Shown one piece after another: positions 7,501-14,441 of a stretch of DNA of 14,715 nt (position 1 is its first letter; every line of letters begins with the position of its first letter). This DNA comes from Planctomycetota bacterium (GTDB taxonomy: Bacteria > Planctomycetota > UBA1135 > UBA2386): assembly GCA_947455805.1 (NCBI GenBank), contig CANGSN010000022.1:1-14715 (forward strand), read 5' to 3'. The notes under the pieces are model-generated. The model worked only from the letters and a program-made list of their open reading frames with translations. It was not told the DNA's origin and did not search any database. Made by a program: the position numbers and the translations under genes.

Positions 7501-8975
7501 GCCGACCCCCAGCCGCGGTGGCGCGCGGTGACGCGGGCGAAGAACGTGCGCATGACGCGCAGGTAGAGCTCGTCGCCGAGCACCTCGTCCTCGAAGCCGG
7601 CGTCGATGTTCGGGTTGTCGTTGACCTCGATCATGTAGACCTTGCCGCCGACCTCCTTCAGGTCGACGCCGTAGAGGCCCTTGCCGACGTGGTTGGCGGC
7701 CTTGAGCGCCGTCTTCACCACGCGCGTCGGCGCCATCTCCACCGGCACCGTCTCGGCGCGGCCGACGTCCTCCTTCTTGCCGGTGCCGTCGCGCTTCAGG
7801 ATCTGCCAGTGGCCGTCGGCCATGTAGTAGCGGCAGGCGAACAGCGGCTGCCCGTCGAGCACACCGACGCGCCAGTCGAACTCGGTCGGCACGAACGCCT
7901 GCGCGATCACCAGGTCGCTCTTCTCCAGCATCGTCTCGACCGCGAGGCCGAGTTCCTGCGTCGTCGCCACCTTCTTGACGCCGGCGGAGAACGAACTGTC
8001 CGGCTGCTTCAGCACGCACGGCAGGCCGAGCCGCGCCACCAGGTCGTCGACGTTGCCGCGGTGCACGATCATCGTGTTCGGCACCAGGATGTCCTGCTGG
8101 TCGGCCATCTCGGCGAGGAACACCTTGTTGCTGCAGCGCAAGATCGACGCCGGGTCGTCCATGACGACGAGGCCGAGCGCCTCGGCGCGGCAGGCGAAGC
8201 GGAACGTGTGGTGGTTGACGCCCGTCGTCTCGCGGATGAACAGCGCGTCGAACTCGCCGAGCCGGCTGTAGTCCTCCTGGCGGATGAACTCGACGTTGAA
8301 GCCGACCTCTTCACCGGCCTTGGCGAACTTCTGCAGCGCCTTCTTGTTCGACGGCGGCTCCGGCAGCTCCGGGTCGACCAGGATCGCCAGGTCGTACGGC
8401 CGCTGCGCCCGCTTCTGCGGACGCCAGTCCTTGTGCAGGAAGTCGGTCGTCGCCTCCTGCGCGAAGTGCTCGTGCCCGGCCGGGATGTCGTCGAGCGCCA
8501 TCGGCTTCAGGCTCTCGAGCCGCCAGCGGCCGGACTTGTCGCTGCGCGCGAAGCTAGCCTGCAGGTACGGGCTCGGGAACATGCGGAACAGGGCGTTCGC
8601 CAGCCGCTCGTGCCGCTGCGCCATGTTGCGGCCGAAGTAGACGCTGAGCACGAACTCGTCGCTCTGCACCTTCGACAGCGACTCCTCGACGATCTCCTGC
8701 AGGTCGGAGCCGGCGATCGCGGCGATCGCGCGGTCCTTCATGTTCTGGATCGCCTCGATGCTCGGCATCGGCTTGTGGCCGCGTGCGTCGGCGAGCAGCG
8801 ACACGTAGTAGCCGATCTTCTGGTAGCCGAGCGACCGGCACAGGTTGATGACGCGCACCTTCTCGAGCGTCGTGTAGGACGGGTGCGTCAGGTACTTGCG
8901 GGCCGCGACCACTTCGAGGCCTTCTTGCGAGAACGACCATTCCTTCGGGTCGTTGACGACGACGAGATTGCGCAT
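7497..8975 (-). CDS. RimK-like ATP-grasp ligase with N-terminal RLAN domain
   Basis: A 492-residue cytosolic protein. Residues about 25-185 match the RLAN (RimK-like ATP-grasp N-terminal) domain, including KVRVINLCRSLGYQKIGYYV (39-58), LLADARGHKPMPS (60-72) and VYFGRN (112-117). Residues about 275-470 form an ATP-grasp ligase: CSNKVFLAEM with K284, PCVLKQPDSSFSAGVKKV with K323 in the nucleotide-binding loop, FDWRVGVLDG (366-375), GLYGVDLKE (433-441) and IEVNDNPNIDAG (449-460) with the Mg-binding E450 and N452/N454. ATP-grasp RimK relatives form an acyl-phosphate and add amino acids, often glutamate, to a peptide or protein. It lies 3 nt after the peptidase stop and overlaps the GCS2 gene by 4 nt, so the three should be made together. 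All ATP-grasp residues look intact. The substrate is unknown. Confidence 0.9.
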   Translation of the reverse strand: MRNLVVVNDPKEWSFSQEGLEVVAARKYLTHPSYTTLEKVRVINLCRSLGYQKIGYYVSLLADARGHKPMPSIEAIQNMKDRAIAAIAGSDLQEIVEESLSKVQSDEFVLSVYFGRNMAQRHERLANALFRMFPSPYLQASFARSDKSGRWRLESLKPMALDDIPAGHEHFAQEATTDFLHKDWRPQKRAQRPYDLAILVDPELPEPPSNKKALQKFAKAGEEVGFNVEFIRQEDYSRLGEFDALFIRETTGVNHHTFRFACRAEALGLVVMDDPASILRCSNKVFLAEMADQQDILVPNTMIVHRGNVDDLVARLGLPCVLKQPDSSFSAGVKKVATTQELGLAVETMLEKSDLVIAQAFVPTEFDWRVGVLDGQPLFACRYYMADGHWQILKRDGTGKKEDVGRAETVPVEMAPTRVVKTALKAANHVGKGLYGVDLKEVGGKVYMIEVNDNPNIDAGFEDEVLGDELYLRVMRTFFARVTARHRGWGSA

Positions 8976-8978
8976 GGG

Positions 8979-9740
8979 TCAGGGTCCGTCGGCGGCGGGC
9001 GCCGCGGACTTCTTGGGTTCGATCAACAGCAGGTTCGCATCGTGCGTCAGCACGCCGAGCAGGATGGCGCCGACGACGCGGTCCAGGCTCACCTCGTAGT
9101 GGGTGGCCGGGGCCATGGGATGTTCGAGGAACGGGTCGGCGACGACGACGCTGCGGCGCGTTCGGCGGTAGCCGCACAGCACGACGAAGTGCCCCTGCGG
9201 TTCGCCGCGCACGTCGTCGTCGTCGTCGTTCGGCCCATACTCGCGGGCGCGCCGGTAGAGGTAGGTCGAGCTCAGGCCGGTCAGGATCGGCACGCCGCGC
9301 CGCAGCCAGCGCCGCAGCACGGTCGGCGACAGGTCGACGTAGCGCAGCACGCCGCCGAGCTCGAGGAACTCGAGGTAGGCGTCGATCAGCAGGCCGAACA
9401 CCGGCCGCTGCGCCGCCTTGAAGTCGCGCTGCAGCTGCAGCCGTTCGCGCAGGTCCGGCCCGTCCTTGGCGAACCAGGTCGGGTCGAAGATGCGCAGGTT
9501 GTAGGTGAAGATCGTCGCGCGATAGCCGCGGCGCAGCGCGTGGTTGGCGAGGAACACGTCGGCGGTGCCGCCCGACGGCGTGCGCACGATCTCGTCGACC
9601 AGCTGCGGCAGCGGCACTTCGTCGCCCCAATAGCGATAGATCGCGTGCAGGCACGTCGGCCCGCACGTGAAATCGTCCGGCTGCGGCTGGATGTCGAAGT
9701 GCAGCCGTTCCAGGTCGGCGGCGCGATCGCGGCGCGGCAT
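8979..9740 (-). CDS. C39-like papain-fold cysteine peptidase
   Basis: A 253-residue protein with the marks of a C39-type cysteine peptidase. The start of the catalytic region is QPQPDDFTCGPTCLHAIYRY (18-37), with candidate oxyanion Q20 and nucleophile C26. It continues with GHFVVLCGY (183-191) carrying H184, and VVADPF (199-204) carrying D202. No signal peptide or membrane segment is seen, so it is probably cytosolic, unlike C39 domains of bacteriocin exporters. An acidic run NDDDDD (171-176) lies before the histidine. The ATG at 9740 was chosen because the frame upstream belongs to a different gene's shadow. It is the first gene of the amidoligase unit and could trim, deconjugate or transfer the amide product of the two ligases. 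Loss of function is not suggested, as the triad is complete. Confidence 0.82.
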   Translation of the reverse strand: MPRRDRAADLERLHFDIQPQPDDFTCGPTCLHAIYRYWGDEVPLPQLVDEIVRTPSGGTADVFLANHALRRGYRATIFTYNLRIFDPTWFAKDGPDLRERLQLQRDFKAAQRPVFGLLIDAYLEFLELGGVLRYVDLSPTVLRRWLRRGVPILTGLSSTYLYRRAREYGPNDDDDDVRGEPQGHFVVLCGYRRTRRSVVVADPFLEHPMAPATHYEVSLDRVVGAILLGVLTHDANLLLIEPKKSAAPAADGP

Positions 9741-9805
9741 CGTGTGGACGCGGAACCGTAGCCGGGCGCGCGCCGGAATCGAGGTCGGCGAACGGCGGGT
9801 CGGCG

Positions 9806-9827
9806 GACGGCCCGGCGCCGGCCCGTC
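9806..9827 (-). terminator. GC-rich hairpin at the end of the mqnD-hydrolase transcript
   Basis: A near-perfect 22-nt inverted repeat (GACGGCCCGG against CCGGCCCGTC around a short centre, with one C-C mismatch) overlaps the hydrolase stop codon. No T-rich tract follows, so it is not a standard intrinsic terminator. It could still be an RNA 3'-end hairpin or a pause site separating this unit from the peptidase operon starting at 9740. Confidence 0.4.
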
Positions 9828-10941
9828 AGCGACGCAGGTGCTCGAGCAGCCAGCGCAGGTGCTCGGCGTAGGCGGCCGGCTGGTCGAGGAACACGCGGCC
9901 GTGCTCGCTCTCCGCCACCATCCACAGGCGCTTCCGTTCGGCGGGCATCGGCAGCCGCGCGAACAGCCGTTCGACGGTCGCCGGCGGCGCGCGTTCGTCG
10001 ATCCCGGCCCCCACCACCAGCACCGGCAGGTCGTGCGGCAGCGTCGCCAGCACGTCGCTCGGGCACAGCGCCGCCAGGTCGATGTCGGACCACCATTCGA
10101 GCGAACGCAGCACCAGCGACTGCCAAGGCTCGCCGATGGCGAACGTGGAGCTGCGTTGCGCGATGACGCCGAACAGCCGGTGGGCCGCCGGCAGCATGTC
10201 GTCGATCGGGGCGTCGAGGGCCACGCCGGCGATGCCGTCGAGCCGCGGCAGCGCCAGGGAGATGGCGACGGTGCCGAAGCTGACGCCGAACAGCACGATC
10301 GGCGCGTTGGCCCGGCCCGGCTGCGCGCGCACGTATTCGACGGCGGCGACCACGTCGTCGCTCTCGCGCGCACCGAGCGTGAACGGTGCCCGCGAACTGC
10401 CGCCGAAGTTGCGCAGTTCGACCAGCCAGCACTCGCAGCCTTGCTCGCGCAGCATCGCCGCGACCGGCTCCGGCTCCATCGCCGAACGGAACAGCCCGTG
10501 CACCAGGATGGCGACCGCGCGCGGCGGTTCCTGCGTCGCCTCGATGCGGAACGCGCGCAACGACACGCCGTCGCGGCTTGGGATCGCACGCTGCCGCGCC
10601 TTCGCCGCCGCAACCAGGTCGGCAGGCGGCGGCGCATCCGTCTCGGCGCGCAGCGACGCCCAGCTCTGCACCTGCAGCTTGCCGTCGAGTAGCAGGCGCG
10701 GGCCCGAGTACGGCCTCTCGTCGCCGCGCGTGCCGACCATCGCGCGCGAACCGAGCCCGCCCATCACCAGCGGGAACGTCACGAACAGGTGCAGCGGCAG
10801 GAGCCCGAGGTGCAGCCACAGAACGCGCCGCCAGTAGCGCCGCTGGTCGACGCGGGTCAGCAGCAGCCCGAGCGACAGCAGCCCGCAGGCGAGCAGCGTC
10901 GCCAGCGTGAACACGAGTGCGCAGAGCAGCGGGAAGATCAC
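9826..10941 (-). CDS. Membrane-anchored alpha/beta hydrolase
   Basis: A 371-residue protein starting at GTG 10941, which overlaps the mqnD stop as GTGA and is preceded by a good GGGAGG ribosome site. Two hydrophobic segments (about 4-29 and 41-62) anchor the N-terminus. An alpha/beta hydrolase domain follows from about 125: LVHGLFRSAME (147-157) for the oxyanion hole, LFGVSFGTVA (217-226) with nucleophile S221 in GxSxG, GAGIDERAP (311-319) with D315, and ESEHGRVF (344-351) with H347. This resembles YheT-like or lysophospholipase-type hydrolases acting on ester or lipid substrates. The tight coupling to mqnD suggests co-expression, though no hydrolase is a standard part of the futalosine pathway, so the link may be incidental. 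The domain call is firm and the substrate unknown. Confidence 0.85.
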   Translation of the reverse strand: MIFPLLCALVFTLATLLACGLLSLGLLLTRVDQRRYWRRVLWLHLGLLPLHLFVTFPLVMGGLGSRAMVGTRGDERPYSGPRLLLDGKLQVQSWASLRAETDAPPPADLVAAAKARQRAIPSRDGVSLRAFRIEATQEPPRAVAILVHGLFRSAMEPEPVAAMLREQGCECWLVELRNFGGSSRAPFTLGARESDDVVAAVEYVRAQPGRANAPIVLFGVSFGTVAISLALPRLDGIAGVALDAPIDDMLPAAHRLFGVIAQRSSTFAIGEPWQSLVLRSLEWWSDIDLAALCPSDVLATLPHDLPVLVVGAGIDERAPPATVERLFARLPMPAERKRLWMVAESEHGRVFLDQPAAYAEHLRWLLEHLRR

Positions 10942-11795
10942 GCGTCCTCCCGGAACGGCGACGGCCCGGCCGGCAGCAGTCCGGCGGCGCGCCCGCGCTG
11001 CAGCAGGTGCTCGATCGCAGCCCGGCCCTTCGAGCCGAGGTCGGCGGTGAAGTCGTTGACGTAGAGGCCGATGTGCCGCGCGCAGACCTCGTCGCTGAGT
11101 TCCTGGCTGTGCGCGCGCACGAACGGATGGGCGCGCCACGGCTCCTCCCAAGCCAGTTCGACCGACGCTCGCAGCAGCGCCCCGATCGCCGCGAACGTCG
11201 CCGCCGGCAGGTCGCGGCGCGCGGCGATGACGCCGAGCGGCAGCGGGCCGCCGGTCGCGCGTTCCCACAAGACGCCGAGATCGGCCAGTTCGCGCAGGCC
11301 GTGCTCGCGGTAGGTGAAGCGGCTCTCGTGGATGACGAGTCCGGCGTCGACGAGGCCGCGCGCCACCGCCGGCATCACCTGCTCGAAGCGCATCGGCACG
11401 ACTTCGCGCGGTGCTGGCGCCAGCGTCGACAGCAGCAGGAACGCGGTCGTGTGGCGGCCGGGGATCGCGACGCGCGCCCCGGCGAGATCGTCGATCGACC
11501 GCAGCGACGCGCCGTCGCGGCAGACCACCAGCGGCCCGCAGCCGAAGCCCAGCGCACTGCCGCTCGGCAGCACGGCGTAGCGGTCGAGCACGCGCGCCAG
11601 CGCCGGCAGGCTCAGCTTCGTCACCGGCAGCGGATCGACGCCGGCGACCGCGCGTTCGTTCAGCGTTTCGATGTCGGCGAGCACCGACTCGAGCCGCACC
11701 GGCGCCGGGATCGCTCCGTGCACTGCCCCCCAGAAGGCGAACGTGTCGTTCGGGCACGGCGAGAAGCCGAAGCGGAGCGGCGGGGCAGCGGTCAC
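10938..11795 (-). CDS. mqnD: 1,4-dihydroxy-6-naphthoate synthase (futalosine pathway of menaquinone synthesis)
   Basis: A 285-residue protein with the hallmark N-terminus LRFGFSPCPNDTFAFWG (7-23) of MqnD, which turns cyclic dehypoxanthine futalosine into 1,4-dihydroxy-6-naphthoate, a precursor of menaquinone. The periplasmic-binding-protein-like fold shows DPLPVTKLSLPA (54-65), SGSALGFGCGPLVV (78-91), VAIPGRHTTA (109-118) and VIHESRFTY (154-162), whose H156 corresponds to the histidine proposed as catalytic base in characterised MqnD. I chose the GTG at 11795 because the motif sits near the N-terminus in the family. A GTG at 11849 in the same frame would add 18 residues of unlikely sequence. 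No other mqn gene is in the window, so the pathway genes are dispersed. It is translationally coupled to the hydrolase downstream. Confidence 0.9.
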   Translation of the reverse strand: MTAAPPLRFGFSPCPNDTFAFWGAVHGAIPAPVRLESVLADIETLNERAVAGVDPLPVTKLSLPALARVLDRYAVLPSGSALGFGCGPLVVCRDGASLRSIDDLAGARVAIPGRHTTAFLLLSTLAPAPREVVPMRFEQVMPAVARGLVDAGLVIHESRFTYREHGLRELADLGVLWERATGGPLPLGVIAARRDLPAATFAAIGALLRASVELAWEEPWRAHPFVRAHSQELSDEVCARHIGLYVNDFTADLGSKGRAAIEHLLQRGRAAGLLPAGPSPFREDA

Positions 11796-11865
11796 AGGGC
11801 CGCCAACGTAGGAGGCAGCACCGGCAGAACCAAGGCAGCGCGGGCACACGCCGCCGCCGCCGACG

Positions 11866-14310
11866 TCACTGCAACGACACGCGCGCGACGTTCGAGACCG
11901 CGACCGGCAGCCCCTGGTCGAGCAGCACGACCACCGCGTCGAGCTGCTGGCCGGCGAACAGCGCCACCAGGCCCGGCAGCGGGAACGTGTAGGCAGCGAA
12001 CGGATAGGTGCCGGCGGCGTTCGGGAAGTGGAACGCGTTGCCCGGCGCCATCGTCGTCATCGTCAGCGCCGCCCCGAGCGCGTCGAACTCGAGGCCGAAC
12101 AGGTTGCCGAAGCCGAGCCCGCGGTCGGTGGCGAACGTCACCGCGGTGAAGCCTTCGTCCCAACCGGTCGCCGGTACACCGCTGGCCGCGAACGCCAGCT
12201 GGCCACCCGCAGCGCACGTCGCCTGCAACTGCACGCCCGCGGTCACGCGGCTGCCACCGCCGAGCGGATGCGCGACCAGCGCGAACGGCACGTCGAGCTG
12301 TGGCGTCGTGAGATCGCCGTCGGCGACCACCTGCGCCGCGGTGACGTCGATGCGGTAGAGCCCGGCCTGCGGCTGGTCGAGGTAGACCGACTCCATCGTG
12401 TTGCGGTCGTCGGCGGCGCCGCCCGGCGTCGACGCCGTGCCGACGTCGAGCCCGTGGTTGCCCCACCACGACAGCCCGTCGCTCCAGCGCACGACGCGCA
12501 GGTCGAGGTCGTTGATGCGCGCGATCGACGCCAGCGGCAGCGCCGCCGGATCGGGGAACGCCATCGTCACCCGCAGTTCGGGCGTGCCCGGCGCCACGAA
12601 CACGTAGTAGCTGCGCGTCTGTGCGAACTGCAGCCGGTCATACTGGTCGCACACCAGCAGGCGATCGCGTTCGGCGTGGAGCCGCTGCAGCGACGGGAAG
12701 CCGAAGCCCTGGTGCGTGCGCGTCAGGTCGTGCGCACTGCCGCTGAAGGCGTATTGGCTCGCAGTGTTGCACAGCAGCGCCTTCGCCGTCGCCATGTGCG
12801 GGCGGTTGGCGAAGCGATGCTGCGGCAGGGCCGGCTGCGGCAGCGGATTGCCGAACAGGCCGTCGGTGTAGAGCTGCAGCGCGAGCCCCAGATGGCCGGC
12901 GACGATCGGCGTCGCCGCCGAGGTGCCGCGGAACGACGGGTTGTAGTCGGCGACCGTGAAGCCGGCGCTGCCGACGCGATCGAGCGTGAACACGCCGTCG
13001 TAGAAGGCGACGAGCTCGGGCTTGATGCGACCGTCGAGGGCCGGCCCGATGCTGGCCGGCGCCACCTGCGGCGCGGTCGGTCCCGGCAGCCACGTGTCGT
13101 TGCCGGGCAGCGCGTCGTCGTAGTGGCAGACGCCGCCGACGCTGATGCCGTTCTTCGCCCACGCCTCGGCCCGCACCTGCGCGTTGTTGCCATTGTTGCC
13201 CATGCTCTGCGTGCGCGGCAGGTCGGCGGTGAACAGCGCGTCGTCGAGCGCCTGCGTCGCCGTCGTGTAGAGCGACGTCAGGCCGGTGCCCCAGCTCGCC
13301 GTGGCGACCATCGCCTGCCACGGCTGGCTCGGGTCGGTGCTGCCGGTCGCCTGCGCGAAGTGCAGCAGCGAACCGAACGCGGTGTAGCCGCCTTCGATCA
13401 GCGTCCCGGCCGGCAGCATGCCGCGCGCTTGCGCATTGGCGCTGCCGTCGGCGCCGACGATGCCGGCGGTGCAGTGGCCGTGGCTGTCGACGTTGTTGGT
13501 GCCGCGCACGAGCACGCGGCCCTGCAGTTCGGGATGCGTCTCCTCGAGCGGCTCGGTGATCTCGACGCGCACGCCCTGGCCGGTGAACCCGCCGAGGACC
13601 TCGATCTGGTTGGCGCCGCCGACGGCGCGCGCGTTGTCCATGTCGAAGCCGATCGGCTGCGCCGCGTCGACGAACACCACGCCGTCGCCGTCGAGCACGG
13701 CCAGCAGCTGCGTCGCCGTCAACCGCGCCCGCAGGAACGTGCTGCCCGGCGCTTCGCCGGTGACCGTGCCACCGATCGCGGCGACCCGCGCGGCCACCGC
13801 CGCGGCATCGCGCTTGTGCGCGAACGCGAGGTTCAGTTCCAGCACCGCGGGAGCCGCATCGGCACCATTCCCGGTGCGTGCAGCAGCGACGAACGCGTGC
13901 AGCTCGGGCGCCAACTTCCAACCGTTCGCCAGCGGCCCGCACCAGCGCACGCGCGGCTCGGTGCGCAGCAGAGCGATCGTCGCGGCGTCCCCGCGCACCA
14001 ACATCGCCTGCGCCGGCACGTGGTGCAGCACCTCGAGGCCGCGTGGCGCGAACCCCGCGAGGAACGCGAGGGCCGCGGGCGTGATCGGCACCGCGAACTG
14101 CACGAGCCACAGCCGCGTCGCGCGCGGGGCTGCGAGCACGCCGCTGTTGGCCGACACCACCGCCAGCGGATCGAACGTGCCGGCGACGAGGTGCAGGCGC
14201 ACGTCCATCGGCCGCAATGCGACCGGCGCAGCCGCTTGCTGCGCTGGCGCCGTTGCCATCGCCGCGAGCAGGGCGACGAGCGGCAGCAGCGATCGGGCGG
14301 CGGTGGGCAT
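11866..14310 (-). CDS. Secreted S8 (subtilisin-like) protease, KP-43 type, with an altered catalytic acid
   Basis: An 814-residue exported protein. Its signal peptide is MPTAARSLLPLVALLAAMAT, with cleavage near APAQ. Residues about 65-220 hold what look like two I9-type propeptide units (LEVLHHVPAQAMLVRG; GSTFLRARLTATQLLAVLDG). The peptidase domain spans about 228-545. GQGVRVEITEPLEETHPEL (245-263) has E253 where subtilisins have the catalytic Asp. The histidine is H277 in NVDSHGHCTAG. The oxyanion Asn is N372 in SMGNNGNN. The serine is S464 in FRGTSAATPIVAG. Residues about 565-690 form a KP-43-like beta domain (INDLDLRVVRWSDG, DDRNTMESVYL, GLYRIDV). The last 120 residues form a planctomycete-style beta tail ending SNVARVSLQ. 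The ATG at 14310 is chosen for the signal peptide; the frame continues upstream without one. It is probably an extracellular or periplasmic protein-degrading enzyme. Confidence 0.87.
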   Translation of the reverse strand: MPTAARSLLPLVALLAAMATAPAQQAAAPVALRPMDVRLHLVAGTFDPLAVVSANSGVLAAPRATRLWLVQFAVPITPAALAFLAGFAPRGLEVLHHVPAQAMLVRGDAATIALLRTEPRVRWCGPLANGWKLAPELHAFVAAARTGNGADAAPAVLELNLAFAHKRDAAAVAARVAAIGGTVTGEAPGSTFLRARLTATQLLAVLDGDGVVFVDAAQPIGFDMDNARAVGGANQIEVLGGFTGQGVRVEITEPLEETHPELQGRVLVRGTNNVDSHGHCTAGIVGADGSANAQARGMLPAGTLIEGGYTAFGSLLHFAQATGSTDPSQPWQAMVATASWGTGLTSLYTTATQALDDALFTADLPRTQSMGNNGNNAQVRAEAWAKNGISVGGVCHYDDALPGNDTWLPGPTAPQVAPASIGPALDGRIKPELVAFYDGVFTLDRVGSAGFTVADYNPSFRGTSAATPIVAGHLGLALQLYTDGLFGNPLPQPALPQHRFANRPHMATAKALLCNTASQYAFSGSAHDLTRTHQGFGFPSLQRLHAERDRLLVCDQYDRLQFAQTRSYYVFVAPGTPELRVTMAFPDPAALPLASIARINDLDLRVVRWSDGLSWWGNHGLDVGTASTPGGAADDRNTMESVYLDQPQAGLYRIDVTAAQVVADGDLTTPQLDVPFALVAHPLGGGSRVTAGVQLQATCAAGGQLAFAASGVPATGWDEGFTAVTFATDRGLGFGNLFGLEFDALGAALTMTTMAPGNAFHFPNAAGTYPFAAYTFPLPGLVALFAGQQLDAVVVLLDQGLPVAVSNVARVSLQ

Positions 14311-14330
14311 CGGGCGGAACGAGGTGGGCA

Positions 14331-14358
14331 AGTATCTCGCAACCACAGCGCCCCGCAA
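14331..14358 (-). promoter_or_regulatory. Likely housekeeping promoter of the S8 protease gene
   Basis: On the minus strand TTGCGG (-35) and GATACT (-10) are separated by 16 nt, and transcription would start about 12-17 nt before the ATG at 14310. The -10 matches TATAAT at four of six positions and is one of few AT-rich spots in the gap. The very short leader would explain why no Shine-Dalgarno is visible, hinting at nearly leaderless translation. Confidence 0.4.
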
Positions 14359-14385
14359 TGCGGTCGCCACCGGGGGCCACGAACG

Positions 14386-14409
14386 GCCGATGCCACCGGC
14401 CGCATCGGC
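14386..14409. terminator. Hairpin after the partial exported-protein gene
   Basis: Perfect 8-bp arms GCCGATGC and GCATCGGC flank an 8-nt loop, 33 nt past the stop of the gene on the right (minus strand) and upstream of the S8 promoter. No T-run follows on either strand, so intrinsic termination is uncertain. The position between two minus-strand genes makes a 3'-end hairpin the simplest reading. Confidence 0.35.
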
Positions 14410-14441
14410 GGACAGCCTGCGGCGCCGCCCGCTTGCGCCGG

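Noticed and set aside
7501..8019. Upstream extension of the GCS2 ligase frame
   Set aside because: It overlaps the ATP-grasp C-terminus in another frame. The ATG at 7500 starts exactly at the conserved GIELEY-containing N-terminus and forms an ATGA overlap.
9200..9230. GTC/CGT trinucleotide run suggesting a microsatellite
   Set aside because: It encodes the acidic NDDDDD stretch inside the peptidase, is in frame, and is too short to be considered an independent repeat feature.
6990..9761. A 923-codon open frame on the plus strand opposite the ATP-grasp and peptidase genes
   Set aside because: Its translation is Arg/Val/His/Gln-rich with no domain or motif. It lies antisense to two genes with intact catalytic motifs. 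Long antisense frames are common in DNA of this GC content.
9741..10637. N-terminal extension of the peptidase frame into the hydrolase gene
   Set aside because: The extra 299 residues are Arg/Ser-rich and are the wrong-frame reading of the hydrolase, whose own catalytic triad is complete. The ATG at 9740 gives a normal-length C39-like protein.
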